The position numbers and the translations under genes were made by a program. A model generated the notes under the pieces. That model ran no database searches and had not been told where the DNA came from. It worked only from the letters and a program-made list of their open reading frames with translations. Shown here in pieces: positions 1-7,795 of a stretch of 35,059 nucleotides of DNA; positions within the stretch are counted from its first letter, which is position 1, and every line of letters begins with the position of its first letter. Source of the stretch: an uncultured Oscillospiraceae bacterium (lineage in GTDB: Bacteria; Bacillota; Clostridia; Oscillospirales; Oscillospiraceae); contig CATABD010000020.1 of the NCBI GenBank assembly GCA_949494735.1, positions 1 to 35,059 on the forward strand, written 5' to 3'.

Positions 1-2
1 GT

Positions 3-341
3 GATGCCGATGGCGACGCAGACGGTGATGCCGACGGCGACGCTGATGGCGACGCAGACGGTGATGCTGATGGCGACGCGGACGGTGATGCTGATGGCGA
101 TGCCGACGGCGACGCGGACGGTGACGCCGATGGCGACGCCGACGGTGATGCCGACGGTGACGCTGACGGCGATGCCGATGGCGACGCCGACGGTGATGCC
201 GATGGCGACGCGGACGGTGATGCTGATGGCGACGCTGACGGTGATGCCGATGGCGACGCCGACGGTGACGCTGACGGTGATGCCGATGGCGACGCGGACG
301 GTGACGCTGATGGCGATGCGGACGGTGACGCAGACGGCGAT
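3..341 (+). repeat. 12-bp tandem coding repeat, GAYGGYGAYGCN type
   Basis: About 28 copies of a 12-base unit encode Asp-Gly-Asp-Ala. Copies differ almost only at third codon positions (gat/gac, ggc/ggt, gcc/gct/gcg/gca), so the peptide is conserved while the DNA has drifted. The tract continues beyond the left edge, so its full length is unknown. Confidence 0.95.
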
Positions 342-791
342 TATAACTATCCGATCATTTACGATCCCGACATCCCCCTGGGCGGTCTGGTTGGCGGGGA
401 CGACGAGGTCGAGATTGACGACGTGGATGTGCCTCTGGCTGGGCTGATGACCCGGGCGGAGTTCGTGAATTACCTCTACGTCCAGGCCGGCAGCCCCGAG
501 GGCGAGGCGTCCACCTTTGATGACGTGGGCGAGGATCACGAATACTCCCAGGCCATCGGTTGGGCCCAGGCCAACGGCATTGCCAAGGGAACCGCCAACA
601 ACGAGTTTGCCCCCGACGACCTGATTACCGTGGCGCAGGCCCGGGCGTTCCTGGAGCGCTACGCCCAATACGCGGGCATTGAGATGCCTGAACTGAGCGC
701 CATGGCGGACAAAGTGGCGGAGGAGATTCTGGATAATGCCGACGAGGTGCTGGCCGAGTTCTTCGGCCTGGAACTGGATGCCGCGGCGTAA
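3..791 (+). CDS. SLH-domain surface protein with long Asp-Gly-Ala repeat (5' end outside window)
   Basis: The open frame enters from the left edge and has no stop until 789-791, so the true start lies upstream. The first ~113 visible residues are an uninterrupted acidic tetrapeptide repeat (Asp-Ala-Asp-Gly). A short linker (YNYPIIYDPDIPLGGLVGG) follows. From about position 440 comes a clear S-layer homology domain: LMTRAEFVNYLYVQAGSP, a TFDDV motif, then AIGWAQANGIAKGT and an FAPDDLITVAQARAFLERY strand-helix ending. SLH domains bind secondary cell-wall polymers and hold proteins on the Gram-positive surface. The acidic tract could bind calcium or act as a charged spacer; that is inference. 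A strong terminator follows. Another frame is also open over the repeat (Met/Ala/Thr/Val-rich) but loses all domain sense. The SLH call is firm; the role of the whole protein is unknown. Confidence 0.9.
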   Translation, partial: DADGDADGDADGDADGDADGDADGDADGDADGDADGDADGDADGDADGDADGDADGDADGDADGDADGDADGDADGDADGDADGDADGDADGDADGDADGDADGDADGDADGDYNYPIIYDPDIPLGGLVGGDDEVEIDDVDVPLAGLMTRAEFVNYLYVQAGSPEGEASTFDDVGEDHEYSQAIGWAQANGIAKGTANNEFAPDDLITVAQARAFLERYAQYAGIEMPELSAMADKVAEEILDNADEVLAEFFGLELDAAA

Positions 792-831
792 TTCTGCGTA
801 AATCCCAGCAGTGGTTCCACCCATAACGCAA

Positions 832-865
832 GTGCGGCCCGGTCTCCCGGGCCGCACATTTTATC
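832..865 (+). terminator. Rho-independent terminator after the SLH gene
   Basis: Arms 832-842 (GTGCGGCCCGG) and 847-857 (CCGGGCCGCAC) form a perfect 11-bp stem with a 4-base loop, followed by ATTTTAT. It separates the SLH gene from the next gene, which begins only 27 bases further on. Confidence 0.85.
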
Positions 866-891
866 AGAGTTCTGAAATGGAGAGAGATGCC

Positions 892-2691
892 ATGAGCAAA
901 CGAAAGAAAAAGTCCGGCAAAAGCACCCCGCCGAAAAGACGGATTGGGCTGCCGTTCCTTTTAGGCGGGGCGGGGGCGCTCCTGATCGCGGCAATCTGCC
1001 TGTTGGCCATCTTCCGCGGGCGGACGGCGCCGAACGTGGCCATATGCCGGGAGAAGCTGGCTCTGCTGGAGGCCGAGGTTTTCCGGGACGGGACGGACCT
1101 TGGCAAAAGCCCGGCCGGCGGGCAGGCCGGATACGCCGTGTTTCTCTCCCTGAGCAACACGGAGGAACGGGCCAGTGTGCTTTGCGCGACGGGGGCCAGC
1201 CTGCGCTCCGCGTGGGACGCCGTCGGGGAGAAGGCGGAAGCGTTTTTGGACGGCGGCAATTATGATCCGGTATGGGTCAAGGCCGACATAGTGTATACCT
1301 CCCGGATTCTGGATGCGGCGGAGCTGAATAAGGAGGTTTTGCGGGCGCGCAGCGAGTTTTTCCGCTATGGCATCGCCCTTGACGCCAGGTACGAGACCGC
1401 GCTGTTGGAGGCAGAGCTGAACGGGGCGAAAATCTATGACTACGAAAACGGCGGGCTGGATTTTTCGTACCTGAATACCTATCTGAAAAAGGCGGGCCGG
1501 ACGCCGGTGGAGCGTTTGCCGGATGCGTATACCCTGTTTCAATGCAAGGGCTGGCTATGCGACGAAAACAGCGCCGTTTGGGCGCTGAACGCCGATGGGC
1601 TGGACTACGGGCGGCGCTCGGTGACGGTTGACGCCGACTATGCCAAAGAGCTTATCATGAATGCCTCCGCGTTTTTGGAGGACCAGGTGCAGGAGGACGG
1701 CTCCTTCATCTATGGGATGTATCCCCGCTTTGACAACGACATCGACAATTACAACATAGTCCGCCATGCCAGCACTCTATGGTCGCTGGTCTGCCGCTAC
1801 CGGCTGGCGCCGGACGGGGAGCTGGCGGAGAAAATTGAGCGGGCCATCGGCTTCATGCTTGACTATGCCGTCTACGACTCTCAGGGACGGGCTTACATCT
1901 ACGAGGAAAGGTCCGACGAGATCAAGCTGGGGGGCTGCGGCGTGGCGGTGGTGGCGCTGACCGAGTACATGGACGTATTTCAAAATGAAAATTACAGGGA
2001 TGTCTGCCGCGCGCTGGGCAGAGGGATTCTGTCCATGTTGGATCAGGATTCCGGCGAATATTATCATGTTTTAAACGGCGACTTCACCCGCAAGGAGGAG
2101 TACCGCATCGTCTACTACGACGGCGAGGCCACCTTTGCCCTGTGCCGCTTGTATAGCCTTACCGGAGAACCGATCTGGCTGGAGGCCGCGAAAAGCGCCG
2201 TGGCCCACTTTATTGAGGCGGATTACACCCGGCACAAAGACCACTGGGTGGCGTACAGCATGAATGAGATTACCAAGCATATCACGGATAACGAGGAATA
2301 TTATGCCTTTGCCCTGGCAAACGCCCAAAAGAATCTACAGGTAATCTATGAGCGGGACACGACCTACCACACCTATCTGGAGATGCTGATGGCCACGTTT
2401 GAGGTATACGACCGGGCTGTGGAGCATGGAATTGCCGTTGATGATTTTGACCTGCGGATGTTCCTGGAGACCATTTCCACCCGGGCGAACCGGCAGTTGA
2501 ACGGGTATTTTTATCCTGAATATGCCATGTACATGAAGAATCCGAAGCGGATTTTGAACACGTTCATGGTGCGGCACGACGGATACCGGGTTCGGATTGA
2601 CGACGTACAGCACAACATCGGCGGTTATTACCTGTTTTTTAAAAACTACGAAAAACTGGTGTCCTATGGCCTGCCGGAAGGGGGAACGTGA
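892..2691 (+). CDS. Membrane-anchored protein of probable alpha/alpha-toroid (six-hairpin-like) fold
   Basis: The 599-residue start at ATG 892 is chosen for a purine-rich GGAGAG site about 8 bases upstream and for giving a normal membrane anchor: basic MSKRKKKSGK..PPKRR, then one hydrophobic segment (about residues 18-39) ending in FRGR. The rest should lie outside the membrane. Residues from about 250 alternate helices with Gly/Tyr/Glu-rich turns (EDGSFIYGMYP, IYEERSDEIKLGGCGVAVVA, DSGEYYHVLNGDF, YYDGEATFALCRLY, DDVQHNIGGYY). This rhythm is typical of six-hairpin glycosidases, epimerases and lyases. No catalytic residue can be assigned with confidence, so an enzyme acting on cell-wall or extracellular polysaccharide is inference. 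An upstream in-frame ATG at 811 lies inside the preceding terminator and is rejected. Confidence 0.75.
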   Translation: MSKRKKKSGKSTPPKRRIGLPFLLGGAGALLIAAICLLAIFRGRTAPNVAICREKLALLEAEVFRDGTDLGKSPAGGQAGYAVFLSLSNTEERASVLCATGASLRSAWDAVGEKAEAFLDGGNYDPVWVKADIVYTSRILDAAELNKEVLRARSEFFRYGIALDARYETALLEAELNGAKIYDYENGGLDFSYLNTYLKKAGRTPVERLPDAYTLFQCKGWLCDENSAVWALNADGLDYGRRSVTVDADYAKELIMNASAFLEDQVQEDGSFIYGMYPRFDNDIDNYNIVRHASTLWSLVCRYRLAPDGELAEKIERAIGFMLDYAVYDSQGRAYIYEERSDEIKLGGCGVAVVALTEYMDVFQNENYRDVCRALGRGILSMLDQDSGEYYHVLNGDFTRKEEYRIVYYDGEATFALCRLYSLTGEPIWLEAAKSAVAHFIEADYTRHKDHWVAYSMNEITKHITDNEEYYAFALANAQKNLQVIYERDTTYHTYLEMLMATFEVYDRAVEHGIAVDDFDLRMFLETISTRANRQLNGYFYPEYAMYMKNPKRILNTFMVRHDGYRVRIDDVQHNIGGYYLFFKNYEKLVSYGLPEGGT

Positions 2692-2925
2692 GGGGATGCC
2701 CGCTTCCCCCCGGCACGCAGGGCAGCCGGTGCGCTTGACCCATCTATTGTAAAGCTTGGAGGATTGCAACTGCTAGTATCTAAAAATTTTTTTGACGCCC
2801 CCCATGTGTACAGCTTCCGGCTGAACACAAGAGGACGGCCCCGGCGGGCGGGGGCCGTCCTCTTGCACATCCCAGGGGGATAAAAATGTAGTGCAGGATC
2901 AGCCGGACATTTGCGCTCATCGGCC
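2692..2925. other. Non-coding gap with a 15-bp perfect hairpin
   Basis: This stretch after the toroid-like gene holds no supportable gene. Arms 2828-2842 and 2851-2865 (CAAGAGGACGGCCCC and its complement) form a perfect 15-bp stem with an 8-base loop. Neither side has a U tract, so it may be a weak terminator, an mRNA-stabilising stem or a remnant. An A5T7 tract lies at about 2786. Confidence 0.55.
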
Positions 2926-3091
2926 TTAGAGCCTGTTTAATATCTCGAAAATGCCAGCTGACAAGAGATTTTCCCGTCAGGCGAGGCGGGATTTCGCAGG
3001 AATAATTGTGTTTATTTCAAGAAATCCCAACGAAGTATGGCGGGAAAAGATCTGGCAAATGGCGTTTTAAGAGATTTTAAACAGGCTCTTA
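2926..3091. mobile_element. MITE-like element, ~160 bp, nearly full-length inverted repeat, TTA target duplication
   Basis: The ends are GAGCCTGTTTAA (from 2929) and TTAAACAGGCTC (to 3088), each flanked by TTA (2926-2928 and 3089-3091). The inverted symmetry continues inward for about 70 bases per arm with mismatches, sharing blocks such as TTTTCCCG and GGGATTTC, so the whole element could fold into one long hairpin. There is no coding capacity. A 3-bp duplication and a GAGCC-type end resemble IS5-superfamily elements, which suggests a MITE mobilised by such a transposase (inference). The right-hand TTA is the reverse complement of the stop codon of the anion transporter gene. Confidence 0.8.
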
Positions 3092-4492
3092 GAAGCCCAA
3101 AGCGGAGAGCAGGGCAGGGAAAACCAAAGCGGTAACCACCGCCATGGCCAGCGAGGGGAGCCAGCCGAATTTCAACAGATCCCCCTCGGTATAGTATCCC
3201 TCGCCAAAGGTAATGAGGAAAATGGGCTCGGTGTAGAGCATGAGCATAGCCGCCGGCGCCCAAAATGCCGGGATCATCAGCATGGCCGCCGGATTGGCCC
3301 CTGTCATGGAAGCGATTGAATAGAGCATGGGGGCAAACAGGGCGATGACGGCGGTGGTGGTAGGGATAAAGGCCCGGAGTATGCAAACCAAGGCGGAGAT
3401 CAGAATCCACATAAGCGCCGGGGGCAGACTGCCCAGCCCGGCGAAGGCCCGGGCGACCAGCCACTCCATTGCGCCGGTCTGGCTGACGCCGCCGACCAGG
3501 ATGCTGGCGGTGCCCATAATGAACACCAGGTTCCAGTCGCTTTCCCGCTGGAAGGTTTTCCAGTCTATCAGGTCCACGCCGGGCAGGAACATGGCCACCA
3601 TACCCAGCACGGCCACGGTGGTGGTGTTCAGGAAAGGGACCCAGCTCCCGGCGAACCAGCACGCCAGCATACCGAGAATAACAGCCACTGTTTTTTTCTC
3701 GCAGGCCGTCCACTGGCCCAGCTTGTCGTACTGCTGGAAGATGGCGTCCTTGGACTGGGGGGATACGCCTTCAGGGCGAAAGACCACCGGCAGCCACAGG
3801 GCAGCCGCCAGGACGGCCAAAAGGCCGATGGGCATACCGATGGCGGTCCACTGCGCGAAGGTCATGTGAATGCCGTAGCCCTCCATCAGTTCCATCATCA
3901 AAATATTGCCCGGGGTTCCGGCGGGGGTGAGGAAGCCGCCGATGCCGCAGCACACGGGCAGGGCAATCATCAGCGCTTTGCCAAGCTGGGACTGGCCGGG
4001 CTCACAGCCGGCGGTTTTCAGCATGGTGTTCACAATGCCGAAAAACAGCGCGCAGGTGGCCAGACTGCTCATGATACCTGAAAGCAGCGCCCCTGCCAGC
4101 GAAAAGCCCAGGATAATGAGCCGCGCGTCCCCCTTTGTGAGCCGCAGGATATTGGCGGTGATCCGCAGGGGGATGGTTGTGCGGGTCAGGGTGATAATGC
4201 CCCCGGTGGCCATGATGAAAAGCACAGTGCCCGCGCCAAACCTGCCCATGGCGTCGTTGTAGCTCATAATGTTGAAAAGGGGCATCAGGACAATAAGGCC
4301 GATGGCGGAGACGCAGATGGGAAAGGCCTCGGTGACCCAGAGGATGATGGCGCTGAGGAATAGGCCTACCGAAAGGAGCCCCTCGCGGGTGAGCCCGCTG
4401 GGGACCTGCAATAGGCCAAACAGGAGCATCGCGGCGGCGGACAGCGCGATGCCAATTACAGGCTTTCGGCCCCAAAATGTTTTATTCTTCAT
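3089..4492 (-). CDS. DASS/SLC13-family anion (dicarboxylate-type) symporter
   Basis: This 467-residue membrane protein has about 12 hydrophobic segments. Features typical of the divalent anion:Na+ symporter family include an early AFPICVSAIGLIVLMPLF helix, the first substrate loop GGFLTPAGTPGNILMM (about residues 200-215) in place of the usual S-N-T type signature, and a second half containing IPTTTAVIALFAPM. The start at 4492 follows an AAGGAG site at proper spacing; a longer frame to 4552 would cross the attenuator hairpin. It is the last gene of the thiolase operon, 64 bases after atoE. The family carries succinate, malate, citrate or sulfate; the substrate here cannot be read from sequence. 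The stop codon coincides with the MITE target duplication. Confidence 0.88.
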   Translation of the reverse strand: MKNKTFWGRKPVIGIALSAAAMLLFGLLQVPSGLTREGLLSVGLFLSAIILWVTEAFPICVSAIGLIVLMPLFNIMSYNDAMGRFGAGTVLFIMATGGIITLTRTTIPLRITANILRLTKGDARLIILGFSLAGALLSGIMSSLATCALFFGIVNTMLKTAGCEPGQSQLGKALMIALPVCCGIGGFLTPAGTPGNILMMELMEGYGIHMTFAQWTAIGMPIGLLAVLAAALWLPVVFRPEGVSPQSKDAIFQQYDKLGQWTACEKKTVAVILGMLACWFAGSWVPFLNTTTVAVLGMVAMFLPGVDLIDWKTFQRESDWNLVFIMGTASILVGGVSQTGAMEWLVARAFAGLGSLPPALMWILISALVCILRAFIPTTTAVIALFAPMLYSIASMTGANPAAMLMIPAFWAPAAMLMLYTEPIFLITFGEGYYTEGDLLKFGWLPSLAMAVVTALVFPALLSALGF

Positions 4493-4504
4493 ATGCAGCT
4501 CCTT

Positions 4505-4541
4505 AAAAAGGGGATGGAGGCCCTGGGTGGGCCCCCATCCC
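4505..4541 (-). terminator. Intercistronic attenuator between atoE and the anion transporter
   Basis: On the minus strand, arms GGGATGGGGGCCC and GGGCCTCCATCCC (4541-4529 and 4523-4511) pair with one mismatch around a 5-base loop and are followed by CTTTTTAAGG. It looks like a partial terminator that would lower expression of the distal transporter gene. Confidence 0.65.
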
Positions 4542-4556
4542 GAATGTTTCACGCCC

Positions 4557-5933
4557 TCAATACATGAACAAGAGGAAGAACCCGCTCAGCACCACAAAAG
4601 CGATGCCGAAGGCCACCAGGCAATAGGGGAAGATCTTACGGAATTTGATGCCGTAAGCGCCCAGCACCGGGATGGCCCAGAAGGGCTGGATCAGGTTGGT
4701 GAGAAGGTCGCCGCAGGTGAACGCGTTGACAATTTTGGCCGGATCAACACCCAGCTCCATGCCGGCGGGGATGATATAGGGCGCCTCCACAATGAACTGG
4801 GAGCCGCCGGAGGGCACCAGCATGTTGAGCAGGCCGGAGAACCAGAGCACTACGGCGGTGAAGAGCCGGCCGCTGGCGATGGAGGTGAAGAAGCCGGTGA
4901 TGACCACGCCCAGGCCGCTGTAGGACAGAATGCCGAAAATGCCGGCGTAGAAGGGGAACTGCAATACCACGCCGCTGACGCTGGTGATGCCCTCGCGGGC
5001 GGCCTTGGTCAGATTGGCGGGGGTGCGGTGCAGAATCAGGGCCAGCATGAAAAACAGCATATTTACAGAGCCAAACCCCAACTGGGTCAAGCCGCCTTTG
5101 ACAATGCTGATTATGACCATGACCAGCCCGCAGACCCCGATGAACACCTGGAAGCCCCAGAAGTTGTCCATCCACTCGGCAAAGTTGGACATGGAGGGGG
5201 CTTCATCGGCCTGGACGGCGGCTACGTCGGCCTGGAACCGGGCCAGGACCTCCTGGTCGGCCTCGTCCCGCTCGCCCAATGACAGCTTGCCGGCCAGCCG
5301 GGGAAACACCAGGATGAAGATGGCCGCCATGACCACGTTCATCAGGATAACGGGGAGGGCCATGCTGGTTTCGGTCAGGGGGATTATGCCGATGGCCTCC
5401 TCCATGAAGTGCCCGGCGGAGGAGACGGTAAGGGGGGCGCTGGCGGTGGGGCCGGCCTGGAATACGATGCAGAAGCCGCCGGCGGCCGCAATGAGGGAAA
5501 TGGGCAGCTTGTTGCCCTTTTTGTCCTGCTCCACAATCATGGCTTTGCCGAAAAGAATGGCGGCCGCCATGCCCAGGGCAAAATGGATATAGAAGAGGAT
5601 GATAGATACGATCATGAAAAGAAGGACGGCGGCGCTGGTGCTGTTGGGGATTTTTGCCAGCTTGAGCAGCAGCTTGTTTACCGGCTTGGAGTTGGCCACA
5701 AGGAAGCCGGTGAACATGAGCATGACGATGTTGATGGTAAAGCTCAGCATGGACCAAAAGCCGTCGTACCAGTTTTGCAGGACGGACAGGGGGGTGGATT
5801 CGGTAAAGACCAGGGCCAGGACGGCCACCAGCAGGGTCAGGATCAAAACCAACGGGAACGCGTCGGGGATAAAACGCTGGCTCCAGCTGCTGAGCGTGGT
5901 AATCCAACCGCCGGGTTGCTTTTTGTTTTCCAC
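4557..5933 (-). CDS. atoE: Short-chain fatty acid transporter, AtoE family
   Basis: The 458-residue integral membrane protein (family length about 440-460) matches AtoE-type short-chain fatty acid transporters: WSQRFIPDAFPLVLILTLLV near the N-terminus, a WYDGFWSMLSFTINIVMLM segment, a central FQAGPTASAPLTVSSAGH loop, and a C-terminal FTCGDLLTNLIQPFWAIPVLG motif. In Escherichia coli AtoE works with acetoacetate/butyrate degradation genes. Start is GTG 5933 with AGGAG seven bases upstream. It lies 178 bases downstream of the DUF35 gene, so it probably supplies or exports the small carboxylic acid handled by the thiolase complex (inference). Confidence 0.88.
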   Translation of the reverse strand: MENKKQPGGWITTLSSWSQRFIPDAFPLVLILTLLVAVLALVFTESTPLSVLQNWYDGFWSMLSFTINIVMLMFTGFLVANSKPVNKLLLKLAKIPNSTSAAVLLFMIVSIILFYIHFALGMAAAILFGKAMIVEQDKKGNKLPISLIAAAGGFCIVFQAGPTASAPLTVSSAGHFMEEAIGIIPLTETSMALPVILMNVVMAAIFILVFPRLAGKLSLGERDEADQEVLARFQADVAAVQADEAPSMSNFAEWMDNFWGFQVFIGVCGLVMVIISIVKGGLTQLGFGSVNMLFFMLALILHRTPANLTKAAREGITSVSGVVLQFPFYAGIFGILSYSGLGVVITGFFTSIASGRLFTAVVLWFSGLLNMLVPSGGSQFIVEAPYIIPAGMELGVDPAKIVNAFTCGDLLTNLIQPFWAIPVLGAYGIKFRKIFPYCLVAFGIAFVVLSGFFLLFMY

Positions 5934-6051
5934 AGGGATTCTCCTTTCTCAATGTGGGACTGTCTGTATACCGGGAGGAGAAAGCGGAAAATCTTTTTTG
6001 ATTGATTTTCCATACGGGTGTGGTACAATAAGTGTGTTGCTTGGCAACAGG

Positions 6052-6097
6052 GAGCGCCTCCGGCCATGTTCGCACCATGGCCGATATGGGGGCGCTC
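6052..6097 (-). other. Stem-loop in the DUF35-atoE spacer
   Basis: Sequence 6052-6068 (GAGCGCC..GGCCATG) pairs with 6076-6097 (CATGGCC..GGCGCTC) around a 7-base loop with a small internal bulge. No U run follows on the minus strand, so transcript processing or stabilisation is as likely as termination. Confidence 0.45.
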
Positions 6098-6111
6098 TCT
6101 TTATCCTGCCC

Positions 6112-6549
6112 TTAACTTACCACCACAAACTTGTAGCCGTACATCCAGGTGGAGTTGCCCTCCCGATGGAGTTTGCGCAGGACCATCTCCACCCGCGCGC
6201 CGGGAACGATCTGTTCGACAGGGGTTTCGGTGACCTCGGCCAGAACGCACACCCCATCGTCCAGCTGGATGACAGTGGAAATGCGGGGAATGTTCTCGCC
6301 GTAGCCAAAGTGGACGCCGGTGGCCTGCCAGCAGATATTGGCCTCCAGAATTACGCCGGTGGCAGGGTGGCGGCAGGGCTCCAGTTCCCGGCTGTTGCAG
6401 GTAGAGCACACTGTGCGGCGCGGGAAATGGATGGCGCCGCACTTTTTGCACCGGGTCCCTTCCAGCAGATAGCGGCCCCGGCGTTCACGCCAGCTCCGGG
6501 TCGCGCTCGCTGTGGTATGGCGGTAAATCTGCTCCTGAAACTCGCTCAT
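6112..6549 (-). CDS. DUF35 zinc-ribbon/OB-fold acyl-CoA-associated protein
   Basis: The 145-residue protein starts at 6549, behind an AGGAGG-type site, rather than at the longer 6600 frame. An N-terminal helical part (MSEFQEQIYRHTT) precedes a zinc ribbon with four cysteines, C34-x2-C37 and C48-x2-C51 (CKKCG..CSTC), then an OB-fold (ATGVILEANICW, VHFGYGENIPRISTVIQLDD, LAEVTETPVEQIVPGARVEMV). DUF35 proteins bridge thiolase and HMG-CoA synthase in the archaeal mevalonate complex, form PhlB of the PhlACB acyltransferase, and pair with the thiolase BbsB as BbsA. Only 4 bases separate it from the thiolase gene, so a stoichiometric complex is very likely. The protein itself is expected to be non-catalytic, holding the CoA arm. 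Confidence 0.9.
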   Translation of the reverse strand: MSEFQEQIYRHTTASATRSWRERRGRYLLEGTRCKKCGAIHFPRRTVCSTCNSRELEPCRHPATGVILEANICWQATGVHFGYGENIPRISTVIQLDDGVCVLAEVTETPVEQIVPGARVEMVLRKLHREGNSTWMYGYKFVVVS

Positions 6550-6553
6550 GATG

Positions 6554-7783
6554 TTACACCTCCTCTCCGCGTTGGAATTTGCCGTTGGTAAGGACCGCAA
6601 CTGTCAGATGGGCGTAAGCGCTGCCCACGCAGGAAGCCACGGCACATTTGGCGTCCTTCACCTGCCGTTCTCCGGCGTCGCCCCGGAGCTGGATGACATT
6701 TTCCACCACCTGGTTCAGGCCGTCGGCGCCGGAGGCGTGGCCGTAGGCGATATTTCCGCCGTAGGTGTTGATGGGGCACCTTCCGTCCACGGCGGCGCCG
6801 CCGTCAATGAAGAACTGGGCGCCCTTGCCGAACTCCGCAATCCCCAGGTCCTCCACCTGCCAGAAGGCCCCGGCGCACAGGTCGTAGACTTGGGCCAGGT
6901 CGATATCCTTTGCGGTGATCCGGGCCATTTCATAGGCCTTCCGGGCGGCGGCAATCAGCGCCACCGATTGGCCGTAGGTTTCCTCCCTCACAAGGCCTGC
7001 GGGGAAGGCGGGGCCCATGGGGGGCTCGCCGATGCGGTGGGCAATGTAGTGGGAGGTGGTAGCGAGGGCGATGCCGTCCAGATACACGGGCTTGTCTGTG
7101 TAGAGGCGGGCGTCCTCGGCGGGCACCAGGACGGCGGCGGCGCAGCCCTCGCCCATAATGCTGTAGCAGGAACCGGGGTGTTCCAGGGACTCCCGGGCGG
7201 GCATGGGCTTGCCGTAAGTGGTGGCCTTCGGGTTGCGGCGGCCATACCAGTGGCACTGCCAGGAGTGGGCGCCATACGCTTTATAGTCCGTGTAGCCGTA
7301 GTGCTGCATATAGTAGTTGCTCATCAGCTCAAAGCCGTCCCGGTGGCGGAAGCCAAATACATAGTCGTACTCGGTGTCAAAGCTGATGTTGATGTTCTCG
7401 GTGTAGTTGATATTGTCGCCTTCCTTGTCGAAGCCCATCACCAGAACCCGCTTGTATTTGCCCGAGGCAACCATATCCCAGCCCGTATTCAGGGCGACGG
7501 CTCCGCCGGCGCAGTTCATGCAGTGGGGGAAAACGGGCGCGGGGGCGATGCCCAAAAGGTCGGCTACGCTGCCGCCGATGCCGCCCTGCTCATTGACGCC
7601 CTCGCCGTGATAGGCGATTACGGCGCCGTCAATATCACGGGGGGACATACCTTTGGCGTCTTCAATTGCCTCATAGGCCGCATCCGCCACCAGGTCCTTC
7701 CAGGTTTTTGTGGGGTGGATATTTCCCGGCCGGGCGGTGGAGCCAATCCCCACAATGGCGACCTTATGCTTGAATTCAGACAT
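6554..7783 (-). CDS. Thiolase-superfamily protein (SCP-x/archaeal/PhlC type)
   Basis: The 409-residue protein starts at ATG 7783 with AAGGAGG upstream. The N-terminus KVAIVGIGSTARP and MSPRDIDGAVIAYHG fit the SCP2/archaeal thiolase branch. The nucleophilic-cysteine region reads PHCMNCAGGAVAL with Cys91 in the expected place; the conserved His is in GGNIAYGHASGADGL (His349), and the second Cys in ASCVGSAYAH (Cys385). The Cys-His-Cys set is therefore intact and this subunit should be catalytic. Thiolases form or cleave a carbon-carbon bond between acyl-CoAs. It is flanked within 12 bases by the HMGCS-like gene and within 4 bases by DUF35, the partner set of the archaeal acetoacetyl-CoA thiolase/HMGCS complex and of PhlACB. 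The acyl substrate is unknown. Confidence 0.9.
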   Translation of the reverse strand: MSEFKHKVAIVGIGSTARPGNIHPTKTWKDLVADAAYEAIEDAKGMSPRDIDGAVIAYHGEGVNEQGGIGGSVADLLGIAPAPVFPHCMNCAGGAVALNTGWDMVASGKYKRVLVMGFDKEGDNINYTENINISFDTEYDYVFGFRHRDGFELMSNYYMQHYGYTDYKAYGAHSWQCHWYGRRNPKATTYGKPMPARESLEHPGSCYSIMGEGCAAAVLVPAEDARLYTDKPVYLDGIALATTSHYIAHRIGEPPMGPAFPAGLVREETYGQSVALIAAARKAYEMARITAKDIDLAQVYDLCAGAFWQVEDLGIAEFGKGAQFFIDGGAAVDGRCPINTYGGNIAYGHASGADGLNQVVENVIQLRGDAGERQVKDAKCAVASCVGSAYAHLTVAVLTNGKFQRGEEV

Positions 7784-7795
7784 ATTGTTCCCTCC

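Noticed and set aside
3..341. CRISPR or minisatellite interpretation of the 12-base repeat
   Set aside because: There are no unique spacers, the unit is a multiple of three, and variation is restricted to wobble positions, so it is a coding repeat.
1..447. Met/Ala/Thr/Val repeat protein in another frame of the 12-base repeat
   Set aside because: The Asp-Gly-Ala frame runs directly into the SLH domain, while this frame ends without any domain.
2828..2865. Calling the 15-bp hairpin a Rho-independent terminator
   Set aside because: Neither strand has a U tract after the stem, so it is reported only as a stem-loop in the gap.
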